The notes below the pieces were generated by a model. That model worked only from the letters and a program-made list of their open reading frames with translations. It was not told the DNA's origin and made no database searches. From Xanthobacteraceae bacterium (GTDB lineage: Bacteria; Pseudomonadota; Alphaproteobacteria; Rhizobiales; Xanthobacteraceae), in the NCBI GenBank assembly GCA_030036975.1, contig JASHSE010000461.1, forward strand, positions 1 to 9,531: a stretch of DNA of 9,531 nt, given 5' to 3'. Shown one piece after another: positions 1-6,509 of the stretch. How positions within the stretch are numbered: the stretch's first letter is position 1; each line of letters begins with the position of its first letter. The position numbers were made by a program, and so were the translations under genes.

Positions 1-1583
1 GCGGTTTTCTGAATCTTTCCCGTTGCGGTGTGAGGAATTTCGTCGACGAACGCCACGTCGTCGGGCATCCACCACTTGGCGACCTTGCCGTTCAAATAGC
101 CGAGCACCTCGGCTTTGCTGGCCGACTCGCCTTTCTTGAGCACGATGACAAGAAGCGGTCGCTCGTCCCACTTGGGGTGGCGCACGCCAATCACCGCCGC
201 CTCCGCCACCTTGGGGTGGCCGACCGCCAGGTTTTCGAGGTCGATCGACGATATCCATTCGCCGCCCGACTTGATCACGTCCTTGGAGCGATCGGTGATC
301 TGCATGTAGCCGTAGCGGTCCATGGTGCCGACGTCGCCGGTGTCGAAGAACCCTTCGCTGTCGAGAATGGCCTCGTCGCCTTTGTAGTAGTCCCTGGCGA
401 CGGCCAACCCTCGCACCTTGATGCGGCCGAAGGTCTTGCCGTCCCATGGCAGCGCGCTATTGTTGTCGTCGGTGATCTTCATCTCGATGCCGAACGGCGT
501 GTAGCCCTGCTTCTGCTTCACGTCCAGCAGCGCGTCGCCTTTAAGCTCCGCCAGCTGCGGCTTTATCGAACCGACGGTTCCAAGCGGGCTCATCTCGGTC
601 ATGCCCCAGGCGTGGAACACCTGCACGCCATAGTTCTCTTCGAAGGTCTTGATCATGGCGCGCGGACAGGCCGAGCCGCCGATGATCACGCGTTCCAGAT
701 ACGGCAGCTTGTCGCCGGTCTTTTCCAGCTGTTGCAGCAGCAACAGCCACACTGTCGGCACCGCGCCGGTGCAGGTGACCTTGTAGTCGTTGAGCAACTC
801 GTAGACCGAAGCGCCGTCGAGCTTCGCTCCCGGCATCACCAGCGCCGCGCCGGCCATGGGCGCGGAAAAGGCGAGGCCCCAACTGTTGGCGTGGAACATG
901 GGGACGATCGGCATGATCGTGTCGCGGGACGAAATGCCGATAGCGTCCGGCTGCAGCGTCAGCATGGTGTGCAGCACGTTGGAGCGGTGCGAGTAGACGA
1001 CGCCCTTCGGGTTGCCGGTGGTGCCCGACGTGTAACACATGCCGGCAGCGGTGTTCTCGTCGAACGACTTCCAGGCAAAATCGCCGTCGACCTCGGCGAT
1101 CCATTCTTCGTAGGTCACCGCATTTTTCAATGCTGTCGGCGGCATATGGGCCGCATCGGTCAGCACCACGTAGCGTTCGATCGGTTTGAGCTTATCGGCG
1201 AGCTTTTCGACCAGCGGCACGAACGTCGTGTCGAGCATCATCACGCGGTCCTCGGCGTGATTGACGATCCAGGCGATCTGGTCCGGAAACAGCCGTGGGT
1301 TCACGGTGTGGTACACGGCGCCGATCCCCATGATGCCGTACCAGCACTCCAGATGCCGCCACGTGTTCCAGGCCAGCGTGGCGACGCGGTCGCCGAGCGC
1401 GATGCCGTCTCGATCGAGCCGTTGCGCCACGCGCAGCGCCCGGGCGCGGACCTCGGCGTAGTTTGTGGTGTGCATGGGTCCTTCGATCGAACGCGAGATC
1501 ACCGGCCGCTCCGCGTGATTGAGCGCGGCATGATCGATGATGCGATGGCAGAGCAGTTGCCAATCCTGCATCAACCCGAGCAT
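1..1583 (-). CDS. Long-chain fatty-acid--CoA ligase (AMP-binding, ANL superfamily), 3' end cut by window
   Basis: Activates a fatty acid with ATP to an acyl-adenylate and transfers it to CoA, feeding beta-oxidation or lipid synthesis; cytoplasmic or membrane-associated. The reverse strand is open from ATG at 1583 to the window edge, giving 527 codons with no stop. The order of ANL motifs is complete: phosphate loop YTSGTTGNPKG at residues 184-194, HAWGMTE at 324-330, the ribose-binding Asp of TGD at 417, the hinge DRSKDVIKSGGEW at 431-443, and the catalytic Lys of TGKIQKT at 523. Family members of this type are about 540-550 aa, so only a short tail is missing. The start is fixed by GGAGG (plus-strand 1590-1594) with a six-base spacer. 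It is divergent from the dioxygenase at 1892. Chain-length preference cannot be read from the sequence. The long plus-strand ORF over the same bases is a shadow. Confidence 0.93.
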   Translation of the reverse strand, partial: MLGLMQDWQLLCHRIIDHAALNHAERPVISRSIEGPMHTTNYAEVRARALRVAQRLDRDGIALGDRVATLAWNTWRHLECWYGIMGIGAVYHTVNPRLFPDQIAWIVNHAEDRVMMLDTTFVPLVEKLADKLKPIERYVVLTDAAHMPPTALKNAVTYEEWIAEVDGDFAWKSFDENTAAGMCYTSGTTGNPKGVVYSHRSNVLHTMLTLQPDAIGISSRDTIMPIVPMFHANSWGLAFSAPMAGAALVMPGAKLDGASVYELLNDYKVTCTGAVPTVWLLLLQQLEKTGDKLPYLERVIIGGSACPRAMIKTFEENYGVQVFHAWGMTEMSPLGTVGSIKPQLAELKGDALLDVKQKQGYTPFGIEMKITDDNNSALPWDGKTFGRIKVRGLAVARDYYKGDEAILDSEGFFDTGDVGTMDRYGYMQITDRSKDVIKSGGEWISSIDLENLAVGHPKVAEAAVIGVRHPKWDERPLLVIVLKKGESASKAEVLGYLNGKVAKWWMPDDVAFVDEIPHTATGKIQKT

Positions 1584-1891
1584 GTTCGTCCTCCCGAGGC
1601 ATCGTTGTTGACTGCAGCCAAGCATACGCGGCTGACGGCCCCAAATTACTCGGCCGCCGCGCCAACGCAATCGCCGCGCTGGCGCCACCTCGCGGACCCT
1701 GGTTTAATCATGAAACGGCCGTCATATTTCCGATACCGAGCCTCGCGATGTGGCGCACTGGGAGCCGACCATTTGCTGATTTTGGAACCGGGCTTGCGGG
1801 GATGTCGGCGGTTTCGATCTTGGGCTGACTTGACTTTTCCCTGAGCGTATCAACGTCAATCGACTGCGAGGGCATACGAAAGGACTTGACC
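1584..1891. promoter_or_regulatory. Divergent intergenic region between acyl-CoA ligase and ring-cleaving dioxygenase
   Basis: This 308-base spacer must hold the promoters of both flanking genes, which point away from each other. It contains the two ribosome-binding sites, GGAGG for the ligase (minus strand, 1590-1594) and AAAGGA for the dioxygenase (1879-1884). A TTGAC at about 1830 and a GTCAA at about 1855 form a short, loose inverted repeat. I see no convincing -35/-10 pair, strong operator or terminator. The assignment rests on the gene arrangement only. Confidence 0.45.
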
Positions 1892-2836
1892 ATGTCCGGC
1901 ATCCATCACGTGACCGCGATTTCCGGCAAAGCGGCGCGTAATTTCGATTTCTACTCGCGTGTTCTGGGTCTACGCTTCGTCAAAAAGACGGTGAACTTCG
2001 ACGATACCGGCACCTATCATCTCTATTACGGCGATCGGGTCGGCTATCCGGGCACCGTTCTGACTTTCTTTCCCTGGGAGCATGCGGCGGCAGGACGCGT
2101 CGGCCCCGGCCAAACGCAGCAGACGACGTTCCGCGTTCCCACAAGCTCTATCGGTTATTGGACGCATCGCTTCATCGAGCAGGGCGTCGTGCACGAGGCG
2201 CTCGAGAAGCGTTTCGGCGAGCCGGCGTTGTCCTTCACCGATCCCGACGGCATGAGCCTCGCGCTGGTCGGCGCCGCCGGGGCGGAATCCGAGCCGGCGT
2301 GGTCCGCGGGCCTCATTCCCATGGAGCACGCGATCCGCGGCTTCCATGGCGTCACCCTGATGCTCGACGACGGCGCGCGCACGGCGGCGATTCTGACCGA
2401 CGTCCTCGGCTTCACGGCCGCCGGCAAGGATGGTGCGCTCGCGCGTTACCGCGCCAGCGAAGCGATCGGCGGCGTCGTCGACATTCGCGCCGCAACGGGC
2501 TTTCCCGCCGGCCACCAAGGCCGCGGTTCGGTCCATCACATCGCCTTCCGCGCGGCGAATGATGCCAGCCAGGCCGCAATGGCGCAGAAACTCACTGCCG
2601 AGCACGGCATGAAGCCGACCTCGCAGCTCGACCGCAAGTATTTCAGGTCGGTCTATTTCCGCGAGCCGGGCGGAATTCTGTTCGAAATCGCCACCGACGA
2701 TCCCGGGTTCACGGTGGATGAGCCGGCGGAGACGCTCGGCCGCGACCTGAAGCTGCCATCGTTTCTCGAAGGTCGCCGCAAAGAAATAGAATCCGTTCTG
2801 CCTGAGCTTCATGCGACGGAAGCCGAGTCCCGATAG
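1892..2836 (+). CDS. Ring-cleaving dioxygenase, VOC family (MhqO/PcpA/LinE-like)
   Basis: Predicted cytoplasmic Fe(II) extradiol dioxygenase that opens hydroquinone- or catechol-type rings. The 314-aa product matches the length of MhqO-like proteins. Two vicinal-oxygen-chelate halves are visible: the N-terminal half opens with IHHVTAISG and has FYSRVLGLRFVKKTVNFDD and YHLYYGD; the C-terminal half starts at about residue 150 (GFHGVTLML). In PcpA the metal is held by an N-terminal His plus a His and a Glu in the C-terminal half. Candidates here are H5 or H6, H215 or H216 in VHHIAF, and E265 in ILFEIATD, so the metal site looks intact. ATG 1892 is preferred over the in-frame TTG at 1886 because AAAGGA (1879-1884) lies seven bases upstream. 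It is divergent from the acyl-CoA ligase. B. subtilis relatives serve in quinone detoxification; the substrate here is unknown, and dioxygenase activity is inferred from the family. Confidence 0.88.
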   Translation: MSGIHHVTAISGKAARNFDFYSRVLGLRFVKKTVNFDDTGTYHLYYGDRVGYPGTVLTFFPWEHAAAGRVGPGQTQQTTFRVPTSSIGYWTHRFIEQGVVHEALEKRFGEPALSFTDPDGMSLALVGAAGAESEPAWSAGLIPMEHAIRGFHGVTLMLDDGARTAAILTDVLGFTAAGKDGALARYRASEAIGGVVDIRAATGFPAGHQGRGSVHHIAFRAANDASQAAMAQKLTAEHGMKPTSQLDRKYFRSVYFREPGGILFEIATDDPGFTVDEPAETLGRDLKLPSFLEGRRKEIESVLPELHATEAESR

Positions 2837-2989
2837 TCGAACCTGCTCCGGGACCGGATTGCACGCGATCAGGCACCAAGCAGACTGGGATGTGCGAAGC
2901 GCTGTGGGAAAACCACTATCGCTCGACCTCAAGTTGTTGGTTTTCGGGGGAATTTCGATCCCCACGCGATTCGTTCTAAGCTTCGCGGA

Positions 2990-3189
2990 ATGAGCGCACT
3001 TTCAGGTTCGGACAGCGAATCGGTCGCGCAGGCGGGACCGAGCTTCGATGCCGCGTTCCGGGCGGGGCTGCGCGATCTGCTGATGTGGCGCGGCTATTTC
3101 TGTCTCGGCTATCCGCAGTCCGACGAGCACCCGAGCTGGAGCGAAGCGGATGGGAGCGGCGCCGCCGGCCGGTTGTCAGCCGCCGCTAA
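2990..3189 (+). pseudogene. bluB: Remnant of 5,6-dimethylbenzimidazole synthase (bluB) with internal deletion and frameshift
   Basis: BluB is a nitroreductase-fold enzyme that converts reduced FMN into 5,6-dimethylbenzimidazole, the lower ligand of cobalamin. From ATG 2990, residues 18-34 (FDAAFRAGLRDLLMWR, ending at 3091) look like the N-terminus of alphaproteobacterial BluB. The next residues, GYFCLGYPQ, are the pattern found near the C-terminus of that family. Roughly 150 residues, including the flavin-binding core, are therefore missing, with the junction at about 3091/3092. At about 3131-3133 the frame must shift by one base: the frame starting at 3133 reads ELERSGWERRRR and stops with TAA at 3187-3189, which is the expected BluB ending. 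The uncorrected frame runs on to 3340 into the neighbouring antisense gene. The product cannot be functional. The assignment uses recalled family motifs. A genuine small protein is possible but unlikely given the frameshifted match. Confidence 0.72.
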
Positions 3190-3192
3190 GGC

Positions 3193-3209
3193 CGTCAGGA
3201 AAACTGACG
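3193..3209. other. Perfect inverted repeat between convergent genes (possible terminator)
   Basis: CGTCAG and CTGACG form a perfect 6-bp stem around a GAAAA loop. It lies just after the bluB remnant stop (3189) and beyond the cytochrome stop (3321, opposite strand). This is a natural place for a bidirectional terminator, but neither strand shows a following T-run, so terminator function is only a guess. Confidence 0.3.
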
Positions 3210-3318
3210 CACAAAACAGAACCGCGCTGAAACAGCATTGTACGATAGTACCTGGGCGAGGTGGGCGCGAGCGAGCCAATTTGTTGCCCGCTCGCCATCG
3301 TCCGTTTGCGAGCGCCGG

Positions 3319-3912
3319 TCAGGGGTGCGCCGCCATGTAATGCGCCAGCGCCTGCATCTCGCCGTCGCTCAGCCCATACACCACGTCCGCCATCGACGCC
3401 ACGCCGGACCCGACGCGCGCCCCCGACTTGAAGTCGCGCAGGGCCTTGAGGAGGACGTCCTCGCGCTGGCCGGCTAGTCGCGCCGTCGGCCCGATGCCCG
3501 CATAGTCCTCGCCGTGGCACGAGCTGCAGCGCTGCTGCGCCGCAAGCTTGCCGCCGGTCAGCGCGAGGGCATCGGGCGGCGCGTCGGGCGGCTTGGGCGG
3601 TGGGAGCGACGCGTAATAGGCGCCAAGGTTGCGTATCTGGTCGTTGTCGAGCGGCTTGGCGATCGGCTCCATCACCGCGCTCTTTCTCGTGCCGCTGCGA
3701 AAATACACAAGTTGCCACTGCGTGAAATCGTCCGGCTCGCCGGCCAGCGACGGCACGAGCGGGGTGCGCGAAATACCGTTCTCGCCGTGGCAGACGGCGC
3801 ATCCCGCAGCCGTCGCCTTGCCGGCCGTCACGTCGGCTGCCGCTACCGGTGCGCCTTGCAGAAAGAAAGCAGCCGCGCTGAAACCGAGCAAAAGAATGAC
3901 AGCGTTCGTCAT
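3319..3912 (-). CDS. Secreted dihaem cytochrome c (class I, c4-like)
   Basis: Periplasmic electron carrier. The 197-aa product starts with a signal peptide (hydrophobic residues about 4-20, likely cleaved after A26 in VAAADVT). It then has two cytochrome c domains, each with one haem-binding site: CAVCH at residues 38-42 and CSSCH at 129-133. Likely axial methionines are M81 (VMEPIAKPL) and M174 (ASMADVVYG), and both domains end in the helix typical of the fold (LGAYYASLP, LAHYMAAHP). A proline-rich linker (about 104-113) joins the domains. ATG 3912 is preferred over an upstream in-frame start at 3990 because only 3912 puts the signal peptide at the N-terminus and leaves a strong hairpin outside the coding region; no clear Shine-Dalgarno is visible. 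It lies 104 bases downstream of the dehydrogenase on the same strand, so it probably accepts that enzyme's electrons and passes them to a terminal oxidase. Confidence 0.9.
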   Translation of the reverse strand: MTNAVILLLGFSAAAFFLQGAPVAAADVTAGKATAAGCAVCHGENGISRTPLVPSLAGEPDDFTQWQLVYFRSGTRKSAVMEPIAKPLDNDQIRNLGAYYASLPPPKPPDAPPDALALTGGKLAAQQRCSSCHGEDYAGIGPTARLAGQREDVLLKALRDFKSGARVGSGVASMADVVYGLSDGEMQALAHYMAAHP

Positions 3913-3929
3913 GGCTGGTTCACAACGAG

Positions 3930-3961
3930 CCGGGCCAAGCAGAGTTTCCGGCTTGGCCCGG
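3930..3961 (-). other. Strong intergenic hairpin upstream of cytochrome c gene
   Basis: CCGGGCCAAGC (3930-3940) and GCTTGGCCCGG (3951-3961) are perfect reverse complements with a 10-base loop. The hairpin lies between the dehydrogenase stop and the cytochrome ATG, ending 17 bases before that ATG on the minus strand. No T-run follows on the minus strand, so it is unlikely to be a classical terminator. It may stabilise or delimit a processed mRNA, or limit ribosome access to the cytochrome start. Confidence 0.6.
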
Positions 3962-4016
3962 TCGATCCATCGAAGCGACGATCCGTCCAATCAAATCGAC
4001 GATCGCCCGCGCCGGA

Positions 4017-5306
4017 TCACTGACTATAGCTGATCCGGTAGATGGCGCCGTTGAAGTCGTCGGCGACCATCAGAGAGCCGTCTTTCGCCACCAGGACGTC
4101 ATTGGGCCGGCCGCGATACTGGTTGTCGGGTCCGATCCATCCGGATGCGAACACGACCTGCTTGGCGTGCTTGCCGTCCGGATCGACGGTGACCTGCGTG
4201 AGGTTGCCACCGTCGTATTTGAGCCGATTCCAGGAACCGTGCTCGGCGATGATGATGCTGTTCTTGTAGCTCGCCGGGAACTGATTGCCGGTGTAGAACT
4301 TCATGCCGAGCGGCGCCACGTGCGGACCCAGTTTCACGACCGGGGGAGCGAATTCCGAGCATTTATGGCCCATGGCGAATTTGGGATCCGGAATGTCGCC
4401 CTCGTGACAGTACGGATAGCCGAAATCCTCGGCGACGTGCGCGACGTGGTTGAGCTTGTCGCTCGGAATGTTCTCGCCGAGCCAGTCGCGCCCGTTCTCG
4501 GTGAACCAGTAGTCGCCGGTGCGCGGATCGATGTCGCCGCCGACGCTCATGCGGATGCCGAGCGCGGCGATTTCAGCGGTGCCGTCCGCCGGATTGATGT
4601 GCCGAAGTTGCGCCGTCGACGTCGGCGGCAGGCAGATGTTGCACGGCGGACCGACCTCCACATAGAGCCAGCCGTTCTTGTCGAAGGTCAGATACTTCCA
4701 GCCATGCGGGACATAAGGCGGCAAATCGTCATAGACGATCGTCGGCTGCGGCATGTGGTCGAGATTGGCCTCGGCGTTGTCGTATTTGTAGATCTTGTCG
4801 ACGTCGGCGACATAAAGCGCGCCGTCCCGGAACGCGATGCCGCTCGGCAGGTGCAGACCCTTGATGATGGTCTTGACCGTGCGCTGGCCGCCTTCGTCTA
4901 CCACGGCGTGGACGGCGCCGCCGCCGGCAAACAGCGAGCCGACGAACAGCGTGCCTTTATCGCCCCATGCCATCTGTCGCGCATCGGTGACGCCGCTCGC
5001 CCATAATTCAATCTTGAAGCCGGGCGGCAGTTTGATGTCCTTCAGCTTGGCCTCGATCTGGTCTTTGGTGAACCCGGTCGGCGGCGGCATAGTCTTTAGA
5101 TAGTTGGTGCCCTTCAGCTCCTTGGTCTCATCGCCCATGAACCAGTCGCTCGGCGGATGCAGCCAGAAATTCTTGTTGTTGGAATCGTAATGTTTGAGTT
5201 CCTGCGTTCTCGCGCCGGATGCAAACAGGAAGCCGGCCAACGTCACCGCAGCCGTGGCGGCGATGACCGCCGCCGGCCTCATTTTCAGCTTCGCTACCAA
5301 ACTCAT
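4017..5306 (-). CDS. Periplasmic sorbosone/glucose dehydrogenase-like beta-propeller protein (probably PQQ-dependent)
   Basis: Predicted quinoprotein oxidising a sugar or related polyol in the periplasm. The 429-aa product has a signal peptide (basic start, hydrophobic core about 11-30, cleavage likely near 32-35). A propeller domain begins at about residue 91 with LPPGFKIELWASGV, typical of the glucose/sorbosone dehydrogenase fold. Visible family features are LPSGIAFRDGALYVAD (153-168), HGWKYLTFDKNGWLYVEVG (201-219), IDPRTGDYWFTENGRDWLG (259-277), HVAPLGMKFYTG (329-340), EHGSWNR (355-361) and GRPNDVLVAKDGSLMVADD (399-417). Four cysteines in the exported part (C222, C225, C300, C316) could form disulfides. 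GGAGG at 5313-5317 with a six-base spacer fixes the start. The dihaem cytochrome gene follows in the same direction, which supports a redox role. Substrate and cofactor are inferred from the family; no PQQ synthesis genes are in the window. Confidence 0.88.
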   Translation of the reverse strand: MSLVAKLKMRPAAVIAATAAVTLAGFLFASGARTQELKHYDSNNKNFWLHPPSDWFMGDETKELKGTNYLKTMPPPTGFTKDQIEAKLKDIKLPPGFKIELWASGVTDARQMAWGDKGTLFVGSLFAGGGAVHAVVDEGGQRTVKTIIKGLHLPSGIAFRDGALYVADVDKIYKYDNAEANLDHMPQPTIVYDDLPPYVPHGWKYLTFDKNGWLYVEVGPPCNICLPPTSTAQLRHINPADGTAEIAALGIRMSVGGDIDPRTGDYWFTENGRDWLGENIPSDKLNHVAHVAEDFGYPYCHEGDIPDPKFAMGHKCSEFAPPVVKLGPHVAPLGMKFYTGNQFPASYKNSIIIAEHGSWNRLKYDGGNLTQVTVDPDGKHAKQVVFASGWIGPDNQYRGRPNDVLVAKDGSLMVADDFNGAIYRISYSQ

Positions 5307-5882
5307 GTGTTTCCTCCCTTGGGTGCCGCGCTCCGCCTATGCTACGCACGCGATGCCGCCATTGGCGAACAGCGAAGGCGCAGTTCTCGGAGCGGGCAGC
5401 GTGACTCGATCGGCCGGCAGGCCTATCGGCGGCCTACGCTCTGATGATGTCGCGTCCCGTCGCCCAGCCTAAAGTACATCGGGCTGCCCATCACCCAGCC
5501 GTCAAGCGCATTGAGGCTACGTCACTTTCGCCATGTGTCAAGCAGTACGCCTGGATATTTGGCGGGCGACGGCGCCCCTGCCGGCGGGACGCTCCGCAGC
5601 GGCGTCTTCGCGTATACTTAGGATTGCGTTTTGATGTATACCGAGACCGCCTCTTGTGGATTGCGGCGGTCGACCAACATTGAGGCTTGTAAACCGCTAT
5701 GAGCGTTATCGATACTGGCGAAATGTCCTCGGGGGTTGAACGACATCATCACCCAGAGGTAGACCAGCAGACGCTATACGACCCTTGCATCGATGAGCGT
5801 TTTGGGAAGCGGACCCGTCGCCATTAGTGAACGTTACCGGCGAGCGCCGCTTAGAGAAAGCCGCCGACACGGGTCTGGCGCA
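5307..5882. other. Gene-poor stretch between the dehydrogenase operon and the hydrolase/GNAT block
   Basis: No recognisable gene is present in these 576 bases. The left edge holds the dehydrogenase ribosome-binding site, and the first 100-200 bases must include its promoter, though I cannot place one. The stretch contains two GTATAC palindromes (5612-5617 and 5636-5641) and only short ORFs, such as ATG 5699 to TAG 5827 (42 codons) and a 79-codon ORF at 5444-5683. None of these resembles a family I know or has a clear ribosome-binding site. Base composition becomes less GC-rich from here rightward, so this may be the edge of a transferred or decayed segment. Confidence 0.5.
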
Positions 5883-6431
5883 TCATGGCGACCTGATTCC
5901 AGCCCTAAAGGCCCGAAATAGCATGGCGCCAAGCTCCCATTCGCCAAGGGCGCTGTCGGCATTCATATGCCCGAGTGCTCCTGCAATAACGAGCCCCGCG
6001 CCCCACGCGGTAGCTCGCGTCCGCACGTAATCGACTGAACCATACGGATCATTTGTGCTCGCCACTACGAGAGTGGGGAATGGCAGAGCAAGTTCCGGCA
6101 CCGGACGAAACGATGCCGCTTCTGCCGCAGGAAAGGACGGGCCGTCCGGATCAGGAACCGCAACAAGAAACGCGCCTCTAACCTTAAAATCGCGACGCCG
6201 CGCCGCCCAATGCACAATCAGAAGACAAGCCAGGCTGTGGGCCACTAAAATCGGTGAATCGCCGGATTTGTCGACGGCTTCGTCGAGTGCGGCCAGCCAA
6301 TCGTTCAAGTCCGGCGCGTCCCAGTTCGGCGGACGGAATCGCACCATGGATGAGTCGAATTTTTCCCAAATCGTCTGCCAATGGGACTCGCCGGAGCCGC
6401 CAATGCCCGGCAGGATGATAATCTGAGACAT
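5883..6431 (-). CDS. RBBP9/YdeN-family alpha/beta serine hydrolase
   Basis: Small cytoplasmic hydrolase. The 182-aa product has the usual family length (about 180-190 aa). It opens with the strand and oxyanion segment IIILPGIGGSGESHWQ (residues 4-19), with the RPPNWDAPDLNDW segment typical of the family at 33-45. The nucleophile elbow is VAHSLAC with S66. The expected acid is D128 in ASTNDPYGS and the expected base is H155 in LGHMNADSALGEWE, so the catalytic triad looks complete. Many relatives have HSLGC at the elbow; the Ala at position 68 is a mild variation. ATG 6431 is chosen over an upstream in-frame start at 6506 because the fold begins right after it, although its ribosome-binding site is weak. 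It is the last gene of the leftward run, 78 bases after the large GNAT gene. The substrate is unknown; members of this family have been linked to peptides and small esters. Confidence 0.85.
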   Translation of the reverse strand: MSQIIILPGIGGSGESHWQTIWEKFDSSMVRFRPPNWDAPDLNDWLAALDEAVDKSGDSPILVAHSLACLLIVHWAARRRDFKVRGAFLVAVPDPDGPSFPAAEAASFRPVPELALPFPTLVVASTNDPYGSVDYVRTRATAWGAGLVIAGALGHMNADSALGEWELGAMLFRAFRAGIRSP

Positions 6432-6509
6432 CCGAGCGCTTCTCGCCAATTGTTGAACGTCGTTGGTCGACCAAGCTCCGGCAAGGCATATCAAGTCCAA
6501 CCACAAATA

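Noticed and set aside
30..1844. 604-codon plus-strand ORF opposite the acyl-CoA ligase
   Set aside because: It is rich in His, Arg and Val with no domain, and the opposite strand carries a continuous set of ANL motifs. It is an antisense shadow of a GC-rich gene.
1970..2965. 331-codon minus-strand ORF opposite the dioxygenase
   Set aside because: It is an antisense shadow with low-information Arg/Ala-rich sequence. The plus strand has the full VOC motif set and a ribosome-binding site.
2837..2989. Possible cobalamin riboswitch upstream of the bluB remnant
   Set aside because: I looked for the conserved B12-box and core motifs on both strands and found no convincing match; only a weak GGGGA/TCCCC hairpin is present.
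3271..3295. GCGAGC...GCTCGC inverted repeat downstream of the cytochrome gene as a terminator
   Set aside because: The stem is 6 bp with a 13-base loop and no T-run follows. Such matches are common by chance in GC-rich DNA.
5612..5641. Paired GTATAC palindromes as an operator
   Set aside because: Both are only six bases, and no regulator gene or promoter can be tied to them.
5699..5827. 42-codon ORF as a small protein gene
   Set aside because: There is no clear ribosome-binding site, no recognisable motif and no supporting context.
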